The notes under the pieces are model-generated. The model saw only the letters and a list, made by a program, of their open reading frames with translations. It ran no database searches and was not told the origin of the DNA. A DNA stretch of 64,000 bases from Staphylococcus sp. M0911 (lineage in GTDB: Bacteria; Bacillota; Bacilli; Staphylococcales; Staphylococcaceae), in assembly GCF_003491325.1 (NCBI RefSeq), contig NZ_CP022881.1:2356001-2420000 (forward strand), read 5' to 3'. Shown here one piece after another: positions 56,915-64,000 of the stretch (the first letter of the stretch is position 1; every line of letters starts with the position of its first letter). A program made the position numbers and the translations under genes.

Positions 56915-58987
56915 ATGTTTTATACCATCAATTTCTTCAATTCTAATTAAATTATTGATAATTCCTAAATAAAATTGACTTAATTCTTCACCTATACGTT
57001 TATAATCTGTTGCATCTAATCCGACAAAATCTAAATGATCCCAACCGTTCATCACTGGTTTGACTTGCCAAATACCTTTATCTGTAGATGGAGAAGTCAT
57101 CCCTACCGTCTTAGCGGCTTGATTTGTAGGAAATAATGAAGACGACACTGGCACAATACCATCATTTTTCCTTACATTTACATTATCATCTCTACCTATT
57201 AACCTACTTGTTAAATCAAATAAGAAAAATTGTCTAATATTAGGATTCTCATTACCTAGTGGTCCTGTATGTGTATCTAGTCCCGTATAAGATGTATAAA
57301 CAATATTAGGATTAAGTGATGTCATCTGATTTAGCTTCTCAGAACCTTCAGTCGTCAAATCATAGACTGCACTATCTTGAGTCTTCCAAATCTTACTATT
57401 TGCAACTCGTTTCACATAATCAATGTAACTTTCATCTGGACGTTGTTTGAATCCCCATTGTGAAAATCCGAGATCAATATGAGAATATTTATTTCCACTT
57501 AAACGTCCTATTCTATTAAATACACCTTTTACAAAATCAGTATTCCCAAGTTTATCTGCAGCTGGTGTGCCATTATGTGGTGTCGCTAAAGTTGTGATTG
57601 ATGAAATCATATTATCTTTCCCACCTGTAAATAAAGGAGAAATCTCACCACCATGTGCTTTTTGATAATCTATTTCTTCCTGATTACCATGTCTTAAAAA
57701 ATGCTCAAGCAGACGTATCGTTTGACCGCCCATACTGTGACCTATTAAGTGAAGCTTTTTACCTGGCTCCCAATCTGGCATAATCCCTTGATAAACTTTA
57801 CCGTATCTATCATGCCCCGTTTTAGCAGCATGTGCTGCACCATAATCTACTTTTCCACCTTTAATATAATGATACAGTTCTACAGCGCGGTCATAGTTAC
57901 TACTAAAAGCACCGACACTCGCTTCATGCACGTCATAACCTAGCTTCTCTAATCGTTTCTTAACTGGGAATTTTGTACCGCCCCAATAATTAGGATACAA
58001 AGCTGGTGCATTGTCACCCACTAATCCTAAAAATCCATGCACTAGTACTACTGGATATTTATTTTTATATTGATTACTTTTGACAGTAGCTTCATCTGTA
58101 TTTTTAGGTTTAATATTCTGATTTGTAGTTTGCTGTTGTGTTGGGTTAGTAGAAATATTTGTGTTAACTTTTTGACCTGGAGTTGAATGGGATTGGGTCT
58201 TTAATGAATGCGGTTTATGTTGTTGGCTGTGTGACTTTACAGAAGTTGTGTTGTCTTTGCTTTTATTGTTACTTTGCTGCTTGGTATCTGTTTGCTCAAT
58301 TGGCTGGTTATCTAATTTTTCTTTTACATCATTTCGAGATTGTAATTGTTGGTTATCGTTTTGTGGTTTAACATCTAGACGTTGCTTTTGTTGTTTATTA
58401 TTTGATGAATCAGGGTTTTCTTTTTGGTTTAATTGCGAATGGTTAGATTGATTATTATTAACCTGCTTGTTTTTATCTTGATACTGATCTTGAATACGCT
58501 TATGATCATCTGCTTTTTCAATTTTTTCTGGTTTGATATTAGAAGTTTTGTCATCACTAAGTTGCTGTTTGTTATGACTTTCCTGATTATTAATGGAGGA
58601 CTCTTTTGAAGACTGATTAGCCGTCTGATTAGAAGCAGGTTGTTCCTGTTTTTCAACTTGTTCTGCTTGTGTTGAATTCTGTATTTCCTTACTTTCGGCT
58701 TTTGAGGATTGTTGCTCATTTTGTTGAGAATAAGACTGCGCGTCGTCTACTTTATTAATATTTTTGTCGATTTCCGATTCTTTTGAAGACACATTAGCTT
58801 CTTGATCGGAAGGTTTGGATTGAGTATAAACTGATTCTTGTGATAAGTGGGAGGATTGTTGCTCAGCAGCTTGAACGTCATGTTCTGAAATAAAAAATGT
58901 AATACCAGCTACAATTGATACAACACCTATTGTAATTTTTCGAATACTAAACTGTCTTTTAGAATTATTATTTTTCAAAAAAATCAC
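56912..58987 (-). CDS. Secreted lipase (YSIRK signal, prepropeptide, GEH type)
   Basis: 691 residues. The signal peptide has the YSIRK/GxxS motif ([14 protein letters not shown]), followed by a disordered Gln/Asn/Ser/Lys-rich propeptide to about 300 and the mature lipase from about 305: oxyanion VVLVHGFLG, active Ser in LIGHSMGGQ (about 418), Asp region and His in WDHLDFVG near 648. A calcium/zinc-binding [13 protein letters not shown] lies between. The C-terminal extension [12 protein letters not shown] is short. It hydrolyses host lipids after propeptide removal. Confidence 0.92.
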   Translation of the reverse strand: MIFLKNNNSKRQFSIRKITIGVVSIVAGITFFISEHDVQAAEQQSSHLSQESVYTQSKPSDQEANVSSKESEIDKNINKVDDAQSYSQQNEQQSSKAESKEIQNSTQAEQVEKQEQPASNQTANQSSKESSINNQESHNKQQLSDDKTSNIKPEKIEKADDHKRIQDQYQDKNKQVNNNQSNHSQLNQKENPDSSNNKQQKQRLDVKPQNDNQQLQSRNDVKEKLDNQPIEQTDTKQQSNNKSKDNTTSVKSHSQQHKPHSLKTQSHSTPGQKVNTNISTNPTQQQTTNQNIKPKNTDEATVKSNQYKNKYPVVLVHGFLGLVGDNAPALYPNYWGGTKFPVKKRLEKLGYDVHEASVGAFSSNYDRAVELYHYIKGGKVDYGAAHAAKTGHDRYGKVYQGIMPDWEPGKKLHLIGHSMGGQTIRLLEHFLRHGNQEEIDYQKAHGGEISPLFTGGKDNMISSITTLATPHNGTPAADKLGNTDFVKGVFNRIGRLSGNKYSHIDLGFSQWGFKQRPDESYIDYVKRVANSKIWKTQDSAVYDLTTEGSEKLNQMTSLNPNIVYTSYTGLDTHTGPLGNENPNIRQFFLFDLTSRLIGRDDNVNVRKNDGIVPVSSSLFPTNQAAKTVGMTSPSTDKGIWQVKPVMNGWDHLDFVGLDATDYKRIGEELSQFYLGIINNLIRIEEIDGIKH

Positions 58988-59192
58988 CTCTATAAGTATT
59001 TCCCTAACTTATAGATTCAAAAAAATAACTGTTAATTAATTTTATCATATAATCGTTAAGCATCTTTAATTTTTTATTTACATTTTGGTAAAGTTTTTTA
59101 TTAATTTTATACTATATAGATTGATAAATTAGATAATTAATGGTTATGTTTGTTATATTGAAAATATCTTTCTAATTTAAGGAGTTCCTTTC

Positions 59193-59405
59193 ATGGATCA
59201 ATATCAAGCGTTATTCAATAATCCAAGTGGTTTTATATTTATACTTTTTATCTTCTATTTAATAGCAAGTTTATTTTTCTTTACCTTAACTGTATTTATT
59301 GGATTGAAACCTGTATCGTTTAAAGAAAAAATCTTAACAATCGTTATTTTAACTACTGTATTGACCCTTACTTTAACAGGTCTTTCATATGTCATTATTA
59401 AATAA
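59193..59405 (+). CDS. 70-residue two-helix membrane protein
   Basis: ATG with AAGGAG nine bases upstream. Hydrophobic helices at about 13-37 and 48-68 joined by a short basic loop (KPVSFKEK). It is ended by a hairpin (59409-59441) shared with the SDR gene. No family recognised. Confidence 0.6.
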   Translation: MDQYQALFNNPSGFIFILFIFYLIASLFFFTLTVFIGLKPVSFKEKILTIVILTTVLTLTLTGLSYVIIK

Positions 59406-59406
59406 T

Positions 59407-59441
59407 AAAAAGGGGCACCAATATGATGGTGTCCCTTTATT
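59407..59441. terminator. Bidirectional terminator
   Basis: AAAAAGGGGCACC and GGTGTCCCTTT arms with a short loop between convergent genes ending at 59405 and 59437. Confidence 0.75.
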
Positions 59442-60144
59442 TGAATATTTTAAATGGCATCAATCTTAATAAAATTTTACCATTATGATTATGATTGTCT
59501 GTTAGTACTTTTACTATGGATTGTGCGCCTTCATTTACTGAACGCATTAAAAATCCTTTTTGATGATTATTCAGGTCTGTCGTAATACCTCCAGGCATGA
59601 CACCAAATATTTCAACCGGTATTTTATTTTTCTTAAAATGTCTACCAAATAATTTAATCATCGAATTTAATGGAGATTTAGTTGCAATATAACTAAATGG
59701 CTGGAAAAAGCTATTAGGATTCAAAGGTATCGTTAAATTTAATATTCTGCCGTGATTTTTAGCCAAAATAGGTGTAAATGTCTTAATCATTTCGAAATTA
59801 CCAAAGAAATTGACATTTGCCAGTTCCTTTAATTCATCAAGTTCAACATCCAGTGGTGATGCGTTCATATTGCCTGAAATACCCGCATTATTAATCAATG
59901 CTTTCAAATCAGAATGTTGTGTTGCTATATAATCAGCAGCTGCATGTATGGTATCAATATTATTTAAATCAATTTGTATCCATTCAGCTGTTATACCTTT
60001 ATTTTCGAGTGTCTTAACGGCAGCACGACCTCTTTCTTCATTACGTGCACCTAATAATATCGTCCATCCTTTGTCACCTAGTTGTTTTGCCGTTTCAAAA
60101 CCAATTCCCTTATTTGCGCCAGTTATTAATACTTTTTGTCTCAT
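59437..60144 (-). CDS. Short-chain dehydrogenase/reductase
   Basis: 235 residues from ATG 60144 (AGGAGTATAT upstream; the frame extends 13 codons further up with no ribosome site). Classical SDR: TGANKGIGFETA (about 8-19), NNAG near 88, a Thr rather than Ser in the LTIPLN strand (catalytic Ser position), and YIATKSPL (about 150). The replaced Ser is unusual and may reflect altered activity. The substrate is not identifiable. Confidence 0.78.
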   Translation of the reverse strand: MRQKVLITGANKGIGFETAKQLGDKGWTILLGARNEERGRAAVKTLENKGITAEWIQIDLNNIDTIHAAADYIATQHSDLKALINNAGISGNMNASPLDVELDELKELANVNFFGNFEMIKTFTPILAKNHGRILNLTIPLNPNSFFQPFSYIATKSPLNSMIKLFGRHFKKNKIPVEIFGVMPGGITTDLNNHQKGFLMRSVNEGAQSIVKVLTDNHNHNGKILLRLMPFKIFK

Positions 60145-60329
60145 ATATATACTCCTATTAATCTGTCTTATTGTTAATCCCACTATACAATATTGATACT
60201 TTTAAATCACATTATTTCCTTTTATTCATAAAATTTCAATTGTTGATTAAAGTCACTAATTTAAATAAATCAATATATTAGGTTCTATTATATGTAACTG
60301 CTAAAATGCTAAAAAAGGAGGTAATAATT

Positions 60330-60665
60330 ATGGAAGATAAAAGACTATTTTATAACCAACCTGGTGTTGTTATTAAAATGAAAGCTAAGGAAGGTAGAGG
60401 TCAAGAATTGTTTGATTTATGTTTAAAAGCTAAACATTTAGAAGAATTGGGCATCGATGATCCTACTGATTGGGTTTTATGTCGTTCAGATGAAGATAAC
60501 GATGTTTTATTAGCCTTTGAATTTTTCAGAAGTGATGAAGCTAAAGACAATCACTACTCTAAACCTAGTACTGAAGACGAAACAAATGAGATTATGGAAT
60601 TATTAGCAGATATTCCTCAACGTATAGACACACACATTGTATATTCTAGCGAAACTGAAAAATAA
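60330..60665 (+). CDS. Antibiotic-biosynthesis-monooxygenase-fold protein
   Basis: 111 residues from ATG 60330, which follows AAAGGAGGT by nine bases; an upstream in-frame ATG precedes that site. The dimeric alpha/beta-barrel pattern is visible: GVVIKMKAKEGRGQELFDLC, DWVLCRSDEDNDVLLAFEFF (in part VLLAFEFFRSDEAKDNH), and a last strand THIVYSS. Members oxidise quinols or sense small molecules. The substrate is unknown. Confidence 0.75.
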   Translation: MEDKRLFYNQPGVVIKMKAKEGRGQELFDLCLKAKHLEELGIDDPTDWVLCRSDEDNDVLLAFEFFRSDEAKDNHYSKPSTEDETNEIMELLADIPQRIDTHIVYSSETEK

Positions 60666-60701
60666 CTCATTTTCACAATAAAACTTTCTAACTGATATAA
60701 A

Positions 60702-60741
60702 GAAGGTGATTTCTATGGATTTAATATAGAAGTCACCTTTT
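60702..60741 (+). terminator. Terminator of the monooxygenase-fold gene
   Basis: AGAAGGTGATTTCT and AGAAGTCACCTTTTCT-like arms around a 13-base loop. A stray GAAGGTGATTTCT-ATG inside would encode only four codons. Confidence 0.6.
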
Positions 60742-60812
60742 CTGTCTAATATTCTCTGTTTATAGTAATATCAATAAATTAATCTCATCATTTTCAGATA
60801 AAGTATAAACTA

Positions 60813-61415
60813 TCAATACACTCGATACGTTTGCCCTGTTTGTGCACCTTCTACACTTTTAACAAATGCATTAGCTACTTTATCGGCAGGTACTGCTGTA
60901 AAACCTTTAAAGAATTCTCCATACTTATCTAATGCTTCTTCAACTACATTAGGACTAACATTATTAATTCTTAAACCATGTTTTAATTCTACAGCAGCTG
61001 AAGTCACAAAACCTGCGATACCGCCATTAGCCATTGCTGCTGAAGATCCTAGTTTTATAGGATCGTCCATCATAATACCTGATGTTAACGTAAAACTGCC
61101 ATTTTCATTTAAATAATGTTGACCAATTAATACTAAATTGATTTGGCCCAATAACTTACCTTGAATCGCTACATTATTTTCTTCTAAGCTAATCTCAGAC
61201 AACGCTTTGAATGTAGCGCCGCCTGTTGCACTGACAACTGCATCAATATTATCAATATTTTTATACATTTTTTCGATTTGTTCTGGAGACGTAATATCCA
61301 ACTGATAGTCACCAGATTGACTTCCTACTTCAATCACTTCATGATGATTTTCTTTTAGTTTTTCTGCTACTTTACTACCAATCGTTCCACTTGCACCAAT
61401 AACAATAACCTTCAT
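60813..61415 (-). CDS. Short SDR-type reductase
   Basis: 200 residues. NAD(P) motif VIGASGTIGSKVAEKL (about 5-20), SATGGATFKAL in place of NNAG, LTSGIMMDDP strand and no YxxxK in the usual place, as in the compact SDR group of YwfH/short-chain-dehydrogenase type. It ends TGQTYRVY. A cre-like site lies in its promoter region. Function unknown. Confidence 0.75.
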   Translation of the reverse strand: MKVIVIGASGTIGSKVAEKLKENHHEVIEVGSQSGDYQLDITSPEQIEKMYKNIDNIDAVVSATGGATFKALSEISLEENNVAIQGKLLGQINLVLIGQHYLNENGSFTLTSGIMMDDPIKLGSSAAMANGGIAGFVTSAAVELKHGLRINNVSPNVVEEALDKYGEFFKGFTAVPADKVANAFVKSVEGAQTGQTYRVY

Positions 61416-61432
61416 GATATACCTCCAGGAAT

Positions 61433-61447
61433 TTTAAGCGTTTACAA
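61433..61447 (-). promoter_or_regulatory. Possible CcpA (cre) site
   Basis: On the minus strand TTGTAAACGCTTAAA fits the cre consensus WTGNAANCGNWWNCW except for the last C. It is 18 bases upstream of the start codon of the short SDR gene. Confidence 0.4.
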
Positions 61448-61558
61448 AAAGCCTATCATATACAAAATACAATTAAAGTAAGATGCTCAATTCCGTGAAT
61501 GATAAAAGTCAGTACATACGCATACACTTAACATTAAATCGGCTACTAACATGTTAAA

Positions 61559-61594
61559 AAGCCATCAAATGGCTTTAACTAATACCATTTGATG
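61559..61594. terminator. Hairpin between SDR promoter and isaB pseudogene
   Basis: GCCATCAAATGG and complement with a 12-base loop; A-rich on the left, so it would end leftward transcription from the pseudogene. Confidence 0.6.
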
Positions 61595-61683
61595 GCCTAT
61601 ATCATTCAAAATTCTATTTTTTTATAACATTTATGATTTAAAATCCAATACCACTGTGCGTAATATTTATATTTGTCACTTTA

Positions 61684-62147
61684 TTATTTTTTTATACTAA
61701 ATATCACGCCGGGTCCTTGATTTGTTGGTTTATAACTTAATACTGATTTTTCCTTAGCTGACGTTTGATAAGGTTCCATTCTTATTAAAGTATTACCATA
61801 TGATTTTTTTATATCTGTGTATGATAAATTATCTTTTACATTAATAGAAACACCAGATGCACTTTTTCCTGACTTTGTTACCCCAGAAAACGTTTGATCA
61901 TAAATATTCACTTCTCCATTACCTTTTTCTTACCTTTAAAAGTAACGTTATTTGCCTTAACTGCTTCCTTAAATTGAATAGATAATACAAAACTAGTATC
62001 ATTGCCTGCATAACCATGATAATTATAATATGGTTACGTGGTTGCATGAGCCTAATGATGTAAAGATTCTTCAACTCCAACGCCTAAACCTAAAGTCACC
62101 CCAACTGCTAAAGTACCTGTTAACAAACGCTTTGATAAAGTATTCAT
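61684..62147 (-). pseudogene. isaB-family secreted antigen, inactivated
   Basis: From ATG 62147 the frame gives a signal peptide (MNTLSKRLLTGTLAVGVTLG) and then TAG at codon 32 (62054-62052) and TAA at codon 38 (62036-62034). The residues between and after the stops (PYYNYHGYAGND, KANNVTFKGKK) match the IsaB pattern; a frameshift follows near 61925. The 3' part stays open (NIYDQTFSGVTKSGKSASG, NVKDNLSYTDIKKSYGN). IsaB is an immunodominant extracellular nucleic-acid-binding protein of staphylococci. At least three lesions make it a pseudogene. Confidence 0.75.
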
Positions 62148-62245
62148 TATTAACATTACTTTAATAGTTAAATGTCTTTTTAAAGTAATATTACAAAAAT
62201 GATAATGTATAAGTATTTTTTATTTCATTACCTTATTGTTTAATA

Positions 62246-63046
62246 TTATTTGAACATTATATAAAAATATCCTACTAAAATGGCTATTCCAATAATACTA
62301 TTATGAATCATATGAACCATCATACTATCTTTGATATTACCTCTACGTGAGTAGGCAAGATAAAACACCATACCCATTGATGTATACATAATAAATGAAA
62401 TAATATTATTAATACCGTGTTGTGAACCAAAAACGATTGAAGAAATAATGAACGGTAACCAAAATGAGGTCTTTTTAAATAAAGTCTCTTTGAATATACC
62501 TCGATATATAAGTTCTTCAAGATATGGTGCAATAAAACTGATGGTAATTACAAAAATGATAAAAGGAAATACTTGTGCAAGTTGGCTTGCATTTGTTGCT
62601 TGTTGATTCATATCACCAAACAATAGCTTATCGTTACTTGTTTGAGCAGACCCTGTGACTTTGTATAAAAGGAACAAAAATGCATAGACAATAATACGAA
62701 GTAAGACTGCCCACCCTATATTAATACCAATATCTTTCGTCGTAAATTTGCCCGTATGTTCATAAGTATGCCGTCTATAGTACCGTCTAATTAACCAAAC
62801 CACTACTGATACAACAATGAGATATAAGACGGTGGACATTGTAGCTTTCAAAGTGTCCATTTTAACCGATAAATTTGTAATCGTAAGTATGATAATAATA
62901 GGTAATTGCGCTAGAATCATCCAACCTATAAAAATGAGGATATTTAATGCTATATTTCCTTTCGGTAAAACATCGCTTTGATTTTTTGATAAATCTTCAT
63001 TCTGATTTTCCTTATGTTGTTCATTCATTTCATCATGATTAGTCAT
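62246..63046 (-). CDS. CPBP-family intramembrane metalloprotease
   Basis: 266 residues from ATG 63046 (AAAGGTGG upstream). A charged N terminus (QHKENQNEDLSKNQ) and about seven membrane segments. Motifs of the Abi/CPBP family: EELIYRGIFKE (about 183-193, Glu-Glu metal/catalytic pair), FGSQHG (about 212-217) and HMIHN (about 245-249). These are Rce1-like glutamic proteases; staphylococcal members influence surface-protein localisation or bacteriocin immunity. Twenty-six bases after the FemAB-type gene. Confidence 0.82.
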   Translation of the reverse strand: MTNHDEMNEQHKENQNEDLSKNQSDVLPKGNIALNILIFIGWMILAQLPIIIILTITNLSVKMDTLKATMSTVLYLIVVSVVVWLIRRYYRRHTYEHTGKFTTKDIGINIGWAVLLRIIVYAFLFLLYKVTGSAQTSNDKLLFGDMNQQATNASQLAQVFPFIIFVITISFIAPYLEELIYRGIFKETLFKKTSFWLPFIISSIVFGSQHGINNIISFIMYTSMGMVFYLAYSRRGNIKDSMMVHMIHNSIIGIAILVGYFYIMFK

Positions 63047-63072
63047 ATTAATTACCACCTTTTTTCATCATA

Positions 63073-64000
63073 TTATTCATTTAACAATCGGAAAACTTTA
63101 TACAATAATGGGTGGATAGGCTTAATGAAATCTCCAATTAATTCTTCAATGTGGGTTCCGAATCCTTTTTTAAACTGTTGTACGCCTAAATCATCTGCTG
63201 TCTTGCTAAAATCTCCAGTAATACCATAAAAATTATATTTAGGAATCTCATGTTTTATAGCAAACTTAATCATATGCCATTGCAAAGCATACGCACCTTT
63301 ATATTGATAGTAATGTGGATTTGAACCACTGGATAAATAATAAACTTCATCTTTTGTAGCTATATATAAGGCTGCTGCTAAATCAATTACATGTCCATCT
63401 GTTTGAATGATGTCTTGTGTTTCTGTAATTTTCTTTTCGTTACTATTCCATTGCTGTTCTAACTGTTTTAACTTGTTCTTACTCTTTTTAGAATTAGGAT
63501 GCCCACTTAACTTATCTCTTGTGTTTTCTATATCTTTAGCTATTTCAGATGATTTTTTAATTAATTGATTTTTATAATCATCTAAATTAATATATGAAAG
63601 CTTAATCATTGCCTCATTCGGATACATTAACAGTACTTCTTTAAAAAATTGATATGGATTTGCCCTATATTTAAAATGATGTCGTTCTTCAGCCATTTTA
63701 AATAATTGATAAAAGCGATCAATTTCTGATATGTCTAACGTTATTGTCTTAACACCTATTTCAATCGCATGTTGAACATGACGCCTGGTTTTATATTCCA
63801 TATTTTTTAAGACATCTTCTTCTTTTTGTCCTTCCATATCTAGTACAGATAGCCATCTAATTTGACTCTTTTGAGAATAGTCAATCGTTAAACCTTGGTG
63901 CTGATAACCTAATTGATGTAATGTATGAATTAATTCTTTATTATTAATCGGTGTCACAATATCTCCTGCAGTATTCCGAACATTTTCTAAAATATACGGA
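63073..64000 (-). CDS. FemAB-type peptidoglycan aminoacyltransferase, 5' end outside window
   Basis: The frame is open to base 64000, so the start is outside; 308 codons are visible of about 420 expected. FemABX signature: MEYKTRRHVQHAIEIGVK and later the coiled-coil arm (about 130-205 of the visible part, SKNKLKQLEQQWNSNEKK), then the second GNAT-like domain with SGSNPHYYQYKGAYALQW and YNFYGITGDF. Members add Gly or Ser from aminoacyl-tRNA to lipid II or an alternative stem peptide. Which Fem/Fmh protein this is cannot be decided. Confidence 0.88.
   Translation of the reverse strand, partial: PYILENVRNTAGDIVTPINNKELIHTLHQLGYQHQGLTIDYSQKSQIRWLSVLDMEGQKEEDVLKNMEYKTRRHVQHAIEIGVKTITLDISEIDRFYQLFKMAEERHHFKYRANPYQFFKEVLLMYPNEAMIKLSYINLDDYKNQLIKKSSEIAKDIENTRDKLSGHPNSKKSKNKLKQLEQQWNSNEKKITETQDIIQTDGHVIDLAAALYIATKDEVYYLSSGSNPHYYQYKGAYALQWHMIKFAIKHEIPKYNFYGITGDFSKTADDLGVQQFKKGFGTHIEELIGDFIKPIHPLLYKVFRLLNE

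Noticed and set aside
56912..58987. Overlapping ORFs on both strands within the lipase propeptide
   Set aside because: They arise from the biased Gln/Asn/Ser codons of the propeptide and lack ribosome sites.

Overview
The window is a low-GC Firmicutes chromosome segment that reads as a coagulase-negative Staphylococcus. The evidence is the rpsF-ssb-rpsR block with a SaPI-type island inserted at the rpsR 3' end, the metI-metC-metF-metE operon behind a T-box leader, vraD-vraE with a vraH-like peptide, a YSIRK-signal GEH-type lipase, an NDxxF lipoprotein and an IsaB-family pseudogene. A complete glucuronide operon with beta-glucuronidase argues against a typical S. aureus. I do not assign a species.

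Layout. 1-5500: small chromosomal genes (a partial unknown protein, NDxxF lipoprotein, histidine phosphatase, LysE exporter, small membrane proteins, a GlsB-like stress protein behind a sigma-B-type promoter) and a candidate intergenic sRNA. 5641-18990: a 13.3-kb phage-inducible chromosomal island of the SaPI type, bounded by a 30-bp direct repeat that overlaps the last codons of rpsR. Reading leftward from rpsR it carries int, stl (both +), then str, xis-like, small early genes, pri, rep, an iteron-rich origin, late genes behind a LexA-box region, and terS. No toxin or resistance gene is seen. Its accessory end (about 6.4-7.8 kb) instead holds a tandem array of about ten short leftward transcription units. 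Most of these have a promoter, a hairpin starting at the predicted +1 and an intrinsic terminator; several show C-rich loops. This is my best candidate for an undescribed system.

18976-24908: rpsR-ssb-rpsF with an S6:S18-type leader, a secreted GH25 lysozyme, a small SOS-box gene, and the parB-mscS-DUF951-ychF operon. 24909-32687: the methionine operon (CodY-type box, promoter, T-box, metI, metC, metF, metE, and a cyclase-family gene cut by one in-frame stop). 32800-35351: small proteins and a thiolase. 35598-48180: a leftward operon kdgA-kdgK-GPH transporter-uxaC-uxuA-uxuB-uidA converting glucuronides to pyruvate and glyceraldehyde-3-phosphate, an AraC-type regulator, and a rightward HAD-GH3 pair. 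48262-51652: an oxidoreductase, a FeoB-like Gate protein without GTPase domain and a COG0523 GTPase behind a Zur-like box. 51930-64000: GNAT, a DnaA-box cluster, a Ser-rich secreted protein and lipoprotein, vraDEH, lipase, two SDRs, a monooxygenase-fold protein, an isaB pseudogene, a CPBP protease and a FemAB-type ligase that runs off the window.

Names rest on motifs read by eye; no database search was possible. Several start codons were moved to match Shine-Dalgarno positions, and this is stated where it applies.
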